Assembly: GCA_001800675.1 (NCBI GenBank)
Contig: MGVW01000053.1
Coordinates: 1 to 25,971, forward strand
Direction: 5' to 3'
Source: Euryarchaeota archaeon RBG_13_57_23
GTDB taxonomy: Archaea; Thermoplasmatota; Thermoplasmata; UBA10834
Length of the DNA stretch: 25,971 nt
Both the position numbers and the translations under genes were made by a program. The notes beneath the pieces are model-generated. The model saw nothing but the letters and a program-made list of their open reading frames with translations, did not search any database and was not told where the DNA came from. Below, piece after piece: positions 15,063 through 23,572 of the stretch; within the stretch, counting starts at the first letter, position 1; each line of letters begins with the position of its first letter.

Positions 15063-16158
15063 GCGGTCTGCGCTCCACCTCGAGCCTGTCCGAAGTGGGA
15101 TATTCTTCTACTATGTAGCTGGGCAGCTTCAGGTCTGATGCGATTTCCTCGAGCACCCAGGGAGCGACCTCGAGCCGCGCCTTCTCGCAATCTATCCAGA
15201 GCAGCTTGGCGGGGACCTCGAACACGGAGGCGATGGTGGCTGCGGTCCGGGCGGGATCATCCGTCTCAACGACGCCCTTGATGAAAGTCCCGTCTTTCGT
15301 CAGCACCTCGTGGGGCTTGCGCACGTTTCTCGCGCGTCTCTTGATCCTTCTTCTCAGCTGGACCCCGTCCTTGAAAGAGGACGAGCAGTAGTGGAGTGGT
15401 ATGTCGGCGTCGAGCGACAGCAGGTCAAACGCCAGCTCCTCGGAGCCTGCCACGCCGGAAGAGACCTCGTTGTCCTCCTTCGTGTCCAATCCGAGCGACC
15501 TAAGGGCCCTCCAGTTGGTCTCCGAGAACTCCAACTCGTTCAGATTTACGAAATCCAGCTCTCGCTCGTCTGCGAATGCGATGGCGGAGACCAGCTCGGA
15601 CTGCTTCCCCGGCATGACCGGGATCTCCAGCCCCACGTCCATGCCGCAAGCTCTCGATCTTCTGATGGCAGAGTCGAACGCGCTCCTCTCCAGCTTGCGC
15701 CACAAGTCCATCGGCGGATGGAACCTGATCTCGTCCAGACCGGCCTCGGCCACGCGAGCTATCTTTGCCGTATCGGTGGTTGATGTGTACAGATGCATCT
15801 GATGTCCCTTCCCGAACCTCCGCTTGAGCGCTCGGATGCACTCGACCGTCCGGTCCGTGGCTGCGAGCGGATCGCCTCCCGTGATCCCAGTCCCCAAGGC
15901 ATCCATCAGCTCAGCCTCGTTGAGGACCTCCTTGACGGAGACAACTTTCCTCTCGTTGGCGAAGAACACGTCCTTGCCGCGCTTCTCAGAAGACAGCGGG
16001 CAGTAGCAGCATCTCCGGGAGCACTTGCCCGTCACGAGCAGCACTAGCTTGGCGCCCTTCTCGCATAGGATGCATCCGTCTGCCAGTCTACTGGTGTGCG
16101 CCGACCCATTCGCCAAGCGCTTGACTGCATGCACACTCGGGGAATGCAGATATGACAT
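15049..16158 (-). CDS. Radical SAM protein, COG2108-like (pyruvate formate-lyase activase-related)
   Basis: This 369-residue protein has a canonical radical SAM iron-sulfur motif C46-S-R-R-C50-C-Y-C53, preceded by C29-x2-C32, which could help hold a second metal. It also has G-T-G-I-T-G-G-D-P, the GGE-like SAM-contact motif. A TIM-barrel-like core continues through MHLYTSTTD and DEIRFHPP, then LEIPVMPG and FVNLNELEFSETN. This set fits COG2108, an archaeal family of unknown reaction. The gene is single and minus-strand, squeezed between nusA (14-base tail overlap) and divergent pyrF. Upstream of the ATG there is no Shine-Dalgarno, and a TTAAT element lies 24-28 bases away, so the message is probably leaderless. 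The substrate cannot be inferred from its neighbours. Confidence 0.85.
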   Translation of the reverse strand: MSYLHSPSVHAVKRLANGSAHTSRLADGCILCEKGAKLVLLVTGKCSRRCCYCPLSSEKRGKDVFFANERKVVSVKEVLNEAELMDALGTGITGGDPLAATDRTVECIRALKRRFGKGHQMHLYTSTTDTAKIARVAEAGLDEIRFHPPMDLWRKLERSAFDSAIRRSRACGMDVGLEIPVMPGKQSELVSAIAFADERELDFVNLNELEFSETNWRALRSLGLDTKEDNEVSSGVAGSEELAFDLLSLDADIPLHYCSSSFKDGVQLRRRIKRRARNVRKPHEVLTKDGTFIKGVVETDDPARTAATIASVFEVPAKLLWIDCEKARLEVAPWVLEEIASDLKLPSYIVEEYPTSDRLEVERRPLKRR

Positions 16159-16186
16159 ATAGAGGGATGCGAAACGGAAAGATTAA
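16156..16186. promoter_or_regulatory. Overlapping divergent promoters of the radical SAM gene and pyrF
   Basis: For pyrF, CATATAGA at 16156-16163 is a TATA-like box that includes the start codon of the minus-strand gene. It predicts transcription from about 16185-16190. For the radical SAM gene, TTAAT at 16186-16182 (minus) lies 24-28 bases before its ATG, fitting a leaderless start. Only 64 bases separate the two start codons, so polymerases would compete. Assigned from spacing only. Confidence 0.45.
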
Positions 16187-16222
16187 CCGAGAAGATTGCA
16201 TTTAGAGCGGTCCGGGGAGAGA

Positions 16223-16864
16223 TTGAAGAAGGACAAGAGGGTGATTCTCGCACTCGATGTCACGACGCGCGCGGACGCGTTGCGCGTCGTTGAGGCCGTG
16301 AAGGATTATGTGGATGCCATCAAGATCAATTGGCCCCTGATACTCGCGGCAGGTCCGGATATCATTCGCGACATGTCCAGAGTGAAGGATGTCATATGCG
16401 ACATGAAGATCGCGGACATCCCCAACACGAACAGGCTGATAGTCGAGCAGGCTATCTCCAGGGGCGCGAGCGCAGTCATATGCCACGGCTTCACAGGTGA
16501 GGATTCGGTGAAGGCCTGCGTCGATGCGGCAAAGGGGCAGGTATTCGTTGTCACCGAGATGAGCCATCCCGGGGGCAAGCAGTTCACAGCCCCTATCGCG
16601 GACAAGTTGGCAGAACTTGCGAAGTCCGCTGGCGCAAGGGGGATTGTCGCCCCCGCTACGCGGCCGGAGAGGATCTCTGACCTTCGGAAGATTATCGGCG
16701 GCATGGAGATAATCAGCCCGGGCGTGGGCGCCCAGGGGGGTAAGGCCTCCGACGCTATCAAGGCGGGAGCCGACTACATCATAGTCGGCAGAGCGATCTA
16801 CGAGTCTCATGATCCTCGGGACGCGGCGAGCAGACTTGCGGACGAGGTTCGCGAAGGCTTATGA
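16223..16864 (+). CDS. pyrF: Orotidine 5'-phosphate decarboxylase
   Basis: This 213-residue enzyme performs the last step of UMP synthesis, decarboxylating OMP. Catalytic and binding residues are visible: L11-D12-V on the first strand, K34 in AIKINWPL, D60-M-K62-I-A-D65-I-P (the DxKxxDI catalytic tetrad region), HPGGKQF as the phosphate loop and I-I-V-G-R near the end. Its length is normal for archaeal PyrF. I prefer the TTG at 16223, which gives MKKDKRVILALDV and follows GGGGAG. An upstream in-frame TTG at 16196 would add nine residues with no ribosome-binding site. No other pyrimidine genes are adjacent. Confidence 0.94.
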   Translation: MKKDKRVILALDVTTRADALRVVEAVKDYVDAIKINWPLILAAGPDIIRDMSRVKDVICDMKIADIPNTNRLIVEQAISRGASAVICHGFTGEDSVKACVDAAKGQVFVVTEMSHPGGKQFTAPIADKLAELAKSAGARGIVAPATRPERISDLRKIIGGMEIISPGVGAQGGKASDAIKAGADYIIVGRAIYESHDPRDAASRLADEVREGL

Positions 16865-16963
16865 GCTGTCCGCATTGGAAATCGAGCCCGCAATAGTGAC
16901 AATCTGTGACGTGCCAGACGCGCTCGGCGCGGGCGCGTATGTGCGCTGTGTGCGCAGACAACG

Positions 16964-16971
16964 TATATATA
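16964..16971 (+). promoter_or_regulatory. TATA box of the giant oligosaccharyltransferase gene
   Basis: TATATATA within CGTATATATAGC is a consensus archaeal TATA box. It predicts a transcription start near 16993-16997, only about 10 bases before the GTG at 17006, so the message would be nearly leaderless. The upstream 30 bases are strongly alternating purine-pyrimidine. Confidence 0.7.
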
Positions 16972-17005
16972 GCACCCCCGGTATCCGAGGGCTACACTTC
17001 ATCAG

Positions 17006-20000
17006 GTGGCAGTATCTTTGGCCGAAGCTAGGGAAGTCCCTGCTAAGCCTTTTCTGTCCAAGCTCAAGAGGGGGGACAGGAGGCCGAGCGCGATGGGGAA
17101 TTGGTTTGCAGCGAATTGGACTACAGTGTTCATGCTGCTCCTCATCTTCCTTCTTGCCCTGTTTGTGAGATCCTACTTCGGTTACGAGACGGCCTCCGAG
17201 AACGGATATATATGGTCCGGCGGGTCCGACTCGTACTATTGGGGACGGATCCTTGAATACAATGCGGAGACAGGCAAACAGCTGTATTGGGATCCGCTGA
17301 TCAACTATCCGGACGGCATCAGGAACCCGCGTCCTCCGTTCTTCAGCTTCTCGATAGTGGTCCCCGCGACATTCATCCAGGGCATGTTCTCCTCGCTCGA
17401 TGAGGCCGTCCTCTGGACATTCATGTGGTCGACTGCTTTCTGGGGCGCACTGACAGTTGTCCCGACATACTTCCTGGGCAAGGAGACATTCGGAAAGCGC
17501 TCCGGACTAGCTGCAGCTTTCTTCTTGGCGCTGATGCCAAGCCATGTGCAACGTAGCGTGCTCTCCGATGCGGACCACGATTCGTTCATATTGTTCTTCA
17601 TAGTGTTGACTTTCTACTTCGTGCTGAAAGCAGTGAAGAGCCAAGAGCACCGTAGATGGGTAGATAGCTGGAAGAGCATGGCCAGCATCAGGAAAGGCCT
17701 GGGTGACTATGCTCGGAATAGCAGGACTGCGATGCTGTACGCGGCGCTCGGTGGCGTTGCTTACGGTTCGGTCATAATGGCCTGGGTCGGATTCGGTTAC
17801 GCAACTGTCCTCATATTGGTGTACTACGTGATCCAGGTGCTGCTGAACAAGTTCAGAAACACTGATTCGTTCAGCGTCACAGCGATAGTTTTCATAACCA
17901 TGAGCGTGGGGTACCTGCTTTCGTTCCCGGTCTACTACGAACAGTCCCTTATCGCGGTCAGATTCGATGTCCCGGTCTACCTGTTCCTCGCGGCTATGTT
18001 CTTCGGCATGATGTTCGTCGTATCCAGGGACTACCCGTGGACGCTCACGTTCCCTGCCATCATCCTCATACTCGTGGGAGCCATAATCATCGTAGACGTC
18101 TACAATCCCGCGCTCGCGGACGCGATACTGAGCGGCCAGGGATATTTCGTCCAGAACAAGTTATACTCAACAATCGCAGAGGCCCGGGCACCGCAGTTCA
18201 GCGAGCTAGCGCTCAGCTTCGGCATGGTCACGTTCTTCATGTCCCTCATAGGTATGATATGGGCGCTCATCAAGGTCCCAAAACACGCGACCGCGGAGTA
18301 CATATTCATCGTCGTTTGGATGGTCGCGGCCATATTCATGGCCATCTCGGCTGGCAGGTTCATGTTCAACGCTGCCCCAGCGTTCGCCGTCTCTGCGGGT
18401 TGGGTCCTCGTGCTCTTGGTAGACCGGTTGGACTTCAACTCGGTCAGGAAGTCGCTGTTCGGTACGAGCGGCTCTTATTGGCAGAGATTCAAGAAGAGCG
18501 TCAAGATAAGGCACATTGTCGGAGCGCTCTTCCTGGCTTTCATGGTCGTGCTGCCGAATGTCTGGTACGCGTTCGATGCTGGCGTTCCCTCGGAGACCAA
18601 AGTGGACCTCGACAAGCAGATCTACACGAGCATGCCGAACTACCTGAGGCCATCCGGATATGACGCCGTAAACGGCTCCGTGTGGTATCTCGGGGCCTTC
18701 GGGTACTCTCTCCCGCTTCCGAAATACTATTTCCCCGCCGCCTGGAAATGGTTCTCACAGCAGGACTCGGACATATTCCCTGAGTCCGATCGGCCCGCGT
18801 ATGTCTCCTGGTGGGACTACGGGTTCGAGGCCGTCCAGGCGGGCAAGCATCCGACCGTGGCCGACAACTTCCAGAACGGTTACCAGCTGACCGGTAACGT
18901 GATCATGGCACAGAGCGAGAACGAGGCCATCGCGCTCTTCGCCTATAGGCTAATCCAGTCCGCCGTGGCAGACGGTCCTGAGGTAGAGGCACAGGTCTTC
19001 GCACTACTCGACCGGCATGGTGTTGACTCGGATCGCATACACGAGACACTACATGGTGCGGGACAGCCACTCATCGACGATGTGCTCGCGGACCCTGCCG
19101 TATATGGCAAGATGGACTCCGACCTGAGTGAAGTGAATGCGAGGATAGTGGTCGCACGGGTGGAGCTCACCAAGCTCTCCCTCGAGGACCTCGTGATACT
19201 GTATGATGACATCTGCGAGGTCACTGGCTACTCGATCAGATACTTCAACGTAGATTCTAGGATGCTCCCGATGTCCGGGACCGATACGGGCATATTCTAC
19301 GCCCCAGCGAAGCTGTCGGACCGGAGGATCGCCATGGGCTCGACCCCGATCGATTTCTACAACGTGGTCGCAGTTGACGCCTACGGCAACCAGGTTGCCC
19401 TTGAGAACGTCACACCGGACATGACGATCGTGAACTACGCGCTTGTCTACACTGACATGTTCTACGACAGCATGTTCTACAGAGCAATGATTGGTTTCAG
19501 CGGGTCCGACATAGGCCTGACGAACGAAGGCCTGCCGGGATACTCGGGCTCCGCCGAGAACTACCAGGCGATGCCTGGCTGGAACATGACACACTTCCGG
19601 ATGGTCTACAGGACCGCCTACTACAACCCGTTCCCGGCCGCAGAGCTCAGCGCGCACAGGGACGCTTGGAAGGCGGTCAGTCTTCAGGAGGCCGTCCTCC
19701 TGAAGCAGCAGATCGACGCTGGAGAGATTGAGGGATACGTGGACTATTCTTCCCAGTCATACTACTCATCGGGGACAGTCTTCCTGAAATTCTATCTAGG
19801 GGCCTATGTCAACGGCACCGTGACGACGGAGGAGGGACAGCCTGTCGCAGGGATCAGGGTGACCGTCCAGGACGAGTACGGGATACCGCACCAGACCACT
19901 CTGACTGATGCCAACGGCCATTACTCGGTGCTCGCCCCCTTCGGGAACGTCACACTCGTATTCTCGGAAGGTAGCGCTGCGAACACGGACCTGGTCGGGT

Positions 20001-23000
20001 CGAACACGATCACAGCTATTCAGTTCAACGTCACGGATGACCAGGCGATGAGGATGCCCGACGACCTCGACAACGACGGGATCCTGGACTACATCATCAC
20101 GAGGGACTATGTGATGCGCGGGACCGATGTCGAAGGCAGCATCTTCTGGGACAGGGGAGCGGACGGCAACTACACTGAAGATGTCGACGACTACATCTCC
20201 GATGTCGTCGTGTATGTGCAAGATTTGACAACGAAGACCTCGTTGGTCATCGAGGCCGCTGATGGCACATTCACCACGACGCTCGCCCCTGGAAAGTACA
20301 GCATGTCCGCTCTCGTCGCAGGAGTCAATCTGACGATATCAGAGAGCTTCAATGTGACGGCTGGGTCAAAGGCGACTCCCGCCCTGGGGATAGTTCCTGC
20401 GAGAGTGTCAGGGACACTCATCTTCAAGGACGGGGAACCCGGGGCCGGGGTTGAGCTGACATTGGCCTCTGACGCTGGCTTCACATCCACAATCAAGACG
20501 GATTCGTCTGGGAACTACACTTTCAACGACCTCATAGAGGGCATGTACTCGATCTCCGCGAACCTGACCGATTCGATGCTCTTCGGGTTCAAGTTCTTCT
20601 TGTCGGGCGGCGACCGGGTGACCATGGACGGAGTCCTCTACCCGAAGTCAACTGTGCGAGGACAGGTGCTCAGTGGAGGCCTGCCGGTATCGCAGGCGTC
20701 AGTCATATTGTTCAACACATACGAGCCATCTATGGCCGTCTCAACAGCGACGGACGGCAGCGGCTGGTTCGTCGCGGATGTGCCTAAGGGCGAGTGGACC
20801 GCATACGCGAGCTACTACACTGGTATGGTTCATTACTCCGGGGCTTCGCTGTTCGACACGTTCGACGCGGACGAGGACTTCGATCCGGTCTACCTCAGCG
20901 AAAGCAGCTCGGTCACGGGCACGATCAAGGAATCGATCGTGCAGACGCTGGGCGAGGAGTTCTTGGTCTTCGAGGCGGCGAATGGCGCTCGGATCCCGGT
21001 CAAGACAGGAGCCTCGGGCAATTTCAATGTGAAGATCCCGAAGGGGACGTACACGGTCACCTGTTCCAGCATATCTGACAAGGCCATCTACTACGGCCAG
21101 GTCGTGGTCGACGAGGGGACGGAGACATTGGCTCTGCAGGCGAGCTCCGCGATTATCACAAAGGGCGACCTGTATCTGGACAGCGATGCGATTAGCGGTG
21201 CGGATATAGAGGACCTGGGCATCTTCGCCGAGATATGGTACACCGTTCCGGGAGGCGCGAAGTTCACAGCCACCGCGTCTGCCGCGGGCGAGTTCACGCT
21301 CGTGTACCCGGATGTCACTCAGGTGACCTTCGGCGTCGCAGTACCTGGGTATTCTGGCTGGATGGTCACCAACACCTTCGGCGGGGACGTCGACGGCCTC
21401 CGCAGGGTCGCAACCCCGGATGATGTGACCGTGACCGGACGGCTGACCTGCGACGGCGAAGGCGTGATGGGCGTCGAGATCGGTTTCATACCGGATTCGT
21501 TCCTCATGGACGCGGTCTATGTCGAGACCGGGCCCGGAGGCTACTACACAGTACCAGTTCCACCAGGATCATACACCGTGACCGTCGAGGACGACACGAC
21601 CCTTCTCGGCGGGGAGAAGTACATGTTCGAGGAGCCTTGGCTGTTCGAGCCCACAGGGACTCCGGTCGTGGTCGATATCGACGCCGTGAAGAAGGTCGAA
21701 ATATTCGGGACTGTCACCGGCCCATCCGCCAAGGTGACCATGACGCTTTCCGGACCGGAGGAGAAATCTCTGTCGATCTCCGGGGGTTACTACAGCGAGT
21801 ACGTGCTCCCTGGCACATACAGGGTTTACGCGACGGCCACCTCGGGCGCCAACAGGTACGCAAACATCAGCCTGATCGAGGTCTCGTACGATTCGAGACA
21901 GCATGACTTCCTGCTCTCGCTCGCCCAGGACATCTCAGGGTCCATCACGATCAACGGAGAGGCGACGACCAAGCAGGTCACCGTGACGGCAGTTGCCAGC
22001 ACGGGCGAACAGGTCTCGGTGAAGTCGACGATCACGGGACAGTACAGTCTGGATCTCCCCGCGGGCAGCTACGAAATGAGCTACGTCCTCGAGGACTTCT
22101 CGTATGCGGGCACCCGGATACTGTTCGCGGAGTACTTCGCGGAGGAGGCCATCACGGTTCTCGACTCCGCGCTGCTCGTCAGCCCCGACCTTGCACTCCG
22201 TCTGGACAACATCACTTTCTCCGGTCAGGTGCTGGGGCCTAGAGGCGACCCCGTCCAAGCCCAGATCGAGCTCATAGCGAGCACGGCCTACGGCCAGAGC
22301 GCCTCCTTCATGACCGCTACTGATGGCTCGTTCTCGGCCCAGGTGCAGCCAGGGGACTACACCATCTACATCTCCAGGATCCAGGACGGGACCGCATACC
22401 TGTCAACCATCCACTTCACCAGGAACGTACCTTCTGAGCTGCAGATGACGCTCGTGCAGGCCTATTACGCCACGGGCAGGACGACCATAGGTGACGTCCC
22501 TGCGGACCTGAAGATCACCGTGTCCGGCGGGAACGCGAAGCTGCAAATCATATCGGATGCGTCCGGCTACTTCGAGAAGCTCCTGCCTCCAGCGACCTAT
22601 ACGCTCTCTGCATTCGAGACGCAGGTGGAGAACGGCGTCAGCGTCACCTATTCGAGTTCTGAAGGCATCACGATCGTGGACTCGGATGTCTATCTGCCTT
22701 TCGACCTCGAAAGAGATACGAGGCGCTCGGTGACAACATCCTGGGACAGGAACCTGACGCAGACCGCGGCTCCTGGCGTTGCGGTGGAGTATGCGTTCAC
22801 CGTGAGGAACACGGGCAACATCGACGACACATACTTGGTCACATTCACAGGGACTGGATTCGACGTGAAGTTCACCCCGTCCGAGCTGAACCTGAGCTAT
22901 GGTGCGGACAACCAGACCACCGTGATCGCGAAGGTGACGGCTCAGGACGGTACGGCTGCGGGGGACACGAAGGTGAGTTGCCTCGTGCGCTCGAAGACGC

Positions 23001-23572
23001 TTAGCTCGGTGAGGTCCGATCTTTCCCTGTACCTCAATGTGGCGGTTGTCAAGAGCCTCAGGGTCACGAGCCTCAACGAATCCGAGCCGGTCCTGGCGAC
23101 CAGCACGGTGACAACGTTTGAGGTAAACAACACCGGCAACGCGCCTGACGATGTCACGGTACAGATAGCCAACCTAGATGGTCTGGCCGCTCAGGGCTGG
23201 ACCGCTGAGATAATCGATCCGGAGACCGGAGAGGTCACGGACAGCGTTTCGCTCGCGGCCTTCACAGGCACGGAGCTGTCAGTGAGATTCACTGCTACGC
23301 GGTCGACCCCAGACCCGAGCGCGGTCGCTCTCATCTATGTGTTCTCGAAGAACGCAACCAGCGTTAGCGCATACGGTTCAGTGCCAGTCCAGCTGCCCGA
23401 CCTGGTCATAGGTCCAGGCTACCTGGGTGCTACCAGGGACGATGTCACATACGGGACGGACATGGGGGATATCTACCTGGACATCGCGCTGCTCGCGGCG
23501 CTCGCGGCGCTGCTCGTCACATTCTTCCTGCTGAGGAGAAAGAAAGGGCTCGGAGGAGGTGCCAAGAAGTGA
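17006..23572 (+). CDS. aglB: AglB/STT3-type oligosaccharyltransferase fused to a beta-sandwich stalk and membrane anchor
   Basis: This 2188-residue protein starts as an archaeal oligosaccharyltransferase, which moves a lipid-linked glycan onto Asn-X-Ser/Thr outside the membrane. TM1 is about 39-58. The first acidic motif is G-G-S-D75-S-Y-Y-W, the second S-D188-A-D-H-D192, then more membrane helices to about residue 530 and the signature W602-W-D-Y-G606 (followed by F). A typical AglB would end at about 850-1000. Here about eleven repeats of 80-100 residues, resembling carboxypeptidase-regulatory domains, fill about 930-1905 (each with a G-x-V/I opening strand and a DGxY/F...PxGxY turn). Two NEW3/CARDB-like domains follow (about 1907-2130), then a TM helix (about 2157-2176) and a lysine tail. 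About nineteen sequons are visible by eye. The start is a GTG at 17006. ATG at 17093 (Met30) is an alternative. Confidence 0.9.
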   Translation: MAVSLAEAREVPAKPFLSKLKRGDRRPSAMGNWFAANWTTVFMLLLIFLLALFVRSYFGYETASENGYIWSGGSDSYYWGRILEYNAETGKQLYWDPLINYPDGIRNPRPPFFSFSIVVPATFIQGMFSSLDEAVLWTFMWSTAFWGALTVVPTYFLGKETFGKRSGLAAAFFLALMPSHVQRSVLSDADHDSFILFFIVLTFYFVLKAVKSQEHRRWVDSWKSMASIRKGLGDYARNSRTAMLYAALGGVAYGSVIMAWVGFGYATVLILVYYVIQVLLNKFRNTDSFSVTAIVFITMSVGYLLSFPVYYEQSLIAVRFDVPVYLFLAAMFFGMMFVVSRDYPWTLTFPAIILILVGAIIIVDVYNPALADAILSGQGYFVQNKLYSTIAEARAPQFSELALSFGMVTFFMSLIGMIWALIKVPKHATAEYIFIVVWMVAAIFMAISAGRFMFNAAPAFAVSAGWVLVLLVDRLDFNSVRKSLFGTSGSYWQRFKKSVKIRHIVGALFLAFMVVLPNVWYAFDAGVPSETKVDLDKQIYTSMPNYLRPSGYDAVNGSVWYLGAFGYSLPLPKYYFPAAWKWFSQQDSDIFPESDRPAYVSWWDYGFEAVQAGKHPTVADNFQNGYQLTGNVIMAQSENEAIALFAYRLIQSAVADGPEVEAQVFALLDRHGVDSDRIHETLHGAGQPLIDDVLADPAVYGKMDSDLSEVNARIVVARVELTKLSLEDLVILYDDICEVTGYSIRYFNVDSRMLPMSGTDTGIFYAPAKLSDRRIAMGSTPIDFYNVVAVDAYGNQVALENVTPDMTIVNYALVYTDMFYDSMFYRAMIGFSGSDIGLTNEGLPGYSGSAENYQAMPGWNMTHFRMVYRTAYYNPFPAAELSAHRDAWKAVSLQEAVLLKQQIDAGEIEGYVDYSSQSYYSSGTVFLKFYLGAYVNGTVTTEEGQPVAGIRVTVQDEYGIPHQTTLTDANGHYSVLAPFGNVTLVFSEGSAANTDLVGSNTITAIQFNVTDDQAMRMPDDLDNDGILDYIITRDYVMRGTDVEGSIFWDRGADGNYTEDVDDYISDVVVYVQDLTTKTSLVIEAADGTFTTTLAPGKYSMSALVAGVNLTISESFNVTAGSKATPALGIVPARVSGTLIFKDGEPGAGVELTLASDAGFTSTIKTDSSGNYTFNDLIEGMYSISANLTDSMLFGFKFFLSGGDRVTMDGVLYPKSTVRGQVLSGGLPVSQASVILFNTYEPSMAVSTATDGSGWFVADVPKGEWTAYASYYTGMVHYSGASLFDTFDADEDFDPVYLSESSSVTGTIKESIVQTLGEEFLVFEAANGARIPVKTGASGNFNVKIPKGTYTVTCSSISDKAIYYGQVVVDEGTETLALQASSAIITKGDLYLDSDAISGADIEDLGIFAEIWYTVPGGAKFTATASAAGEFTLVYPDVTQVTFGVAVPGYSGWMVTNTFGGDVDGLRRVATPDDVTVTGRLTCDGEGVMGVEIGFIPDSFLMDAVYVETGPGGYYTVPVPPGSYTVTVEDDTTLLGGEKYMFEEPWLFEPTGTPVVVDIDAVKKVEIFGTVTGPSAKVTMTLSGPEEKSLSISGGYYSEYVLPGTYRVYATATSGANRYANISLIEVSYDSRQHDFLLSLAQDISGSITINGEATTKQVTVTAVASTGEQVSVKSTITGQYSLDLPAGSYEMSYVLEDFSYAGTRILFAEYFAEEAITVLDSALLVSPDLALRLDNITFSGQVLGPRGDPVQAQIELIASTAYGQSASFMTATDGSFSAQVQPGDYTIYISRIQDGTAYLSTIHFTRNVPSELQMTLVQAYYATGRTTIGDVPADLKITVSGGNAKLQIISDASGYFEKLLPPATYTLSAFETQVENGVSVTYSSSEGITIVDSDVYLPFDLERDTRRSVTTSWDRNLTQTAAPGVAVEYAFTVRNTGNIDDTYLVTFTGTGFDVKFTPSELNLSYGADNQTTVIAKVTAQDGTAAGDTKVSCLVRSKTLSSVRSDLSLYLNVAVVKSLRVTSLNESEPVLATSTVTTFEVNNTGNAPDDVTVQIANLDGLAAQGWTAEIIDPETGEVTDSVSLAAFTGTELSVRFTATRSTPDPSAVALIYVFSKNATSVSAYGSVPVQLPDLVIGPGYLGATRDDVTYGTDMGDIYLDIALLAALAALLVTFFLLRRKKGLGGGAKK

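Noticed and set aside
16809..17168. 119-residue plus-strand frame across the end of pyrF and the start of the giant gene
   Set aside because: It overlaps two certain genes in another frame and spans a clear TATA box.
17006..23572. Assembly chimera of an oligosaccharyltransferase gene with an unrelated adhesin
   Set aside because: The frame is continuous for 2188 codons with even codon use, and the topology is coherent (outside domain, outside repeats, final anchor). Not excluded without read data, so a check is listed in the findings.
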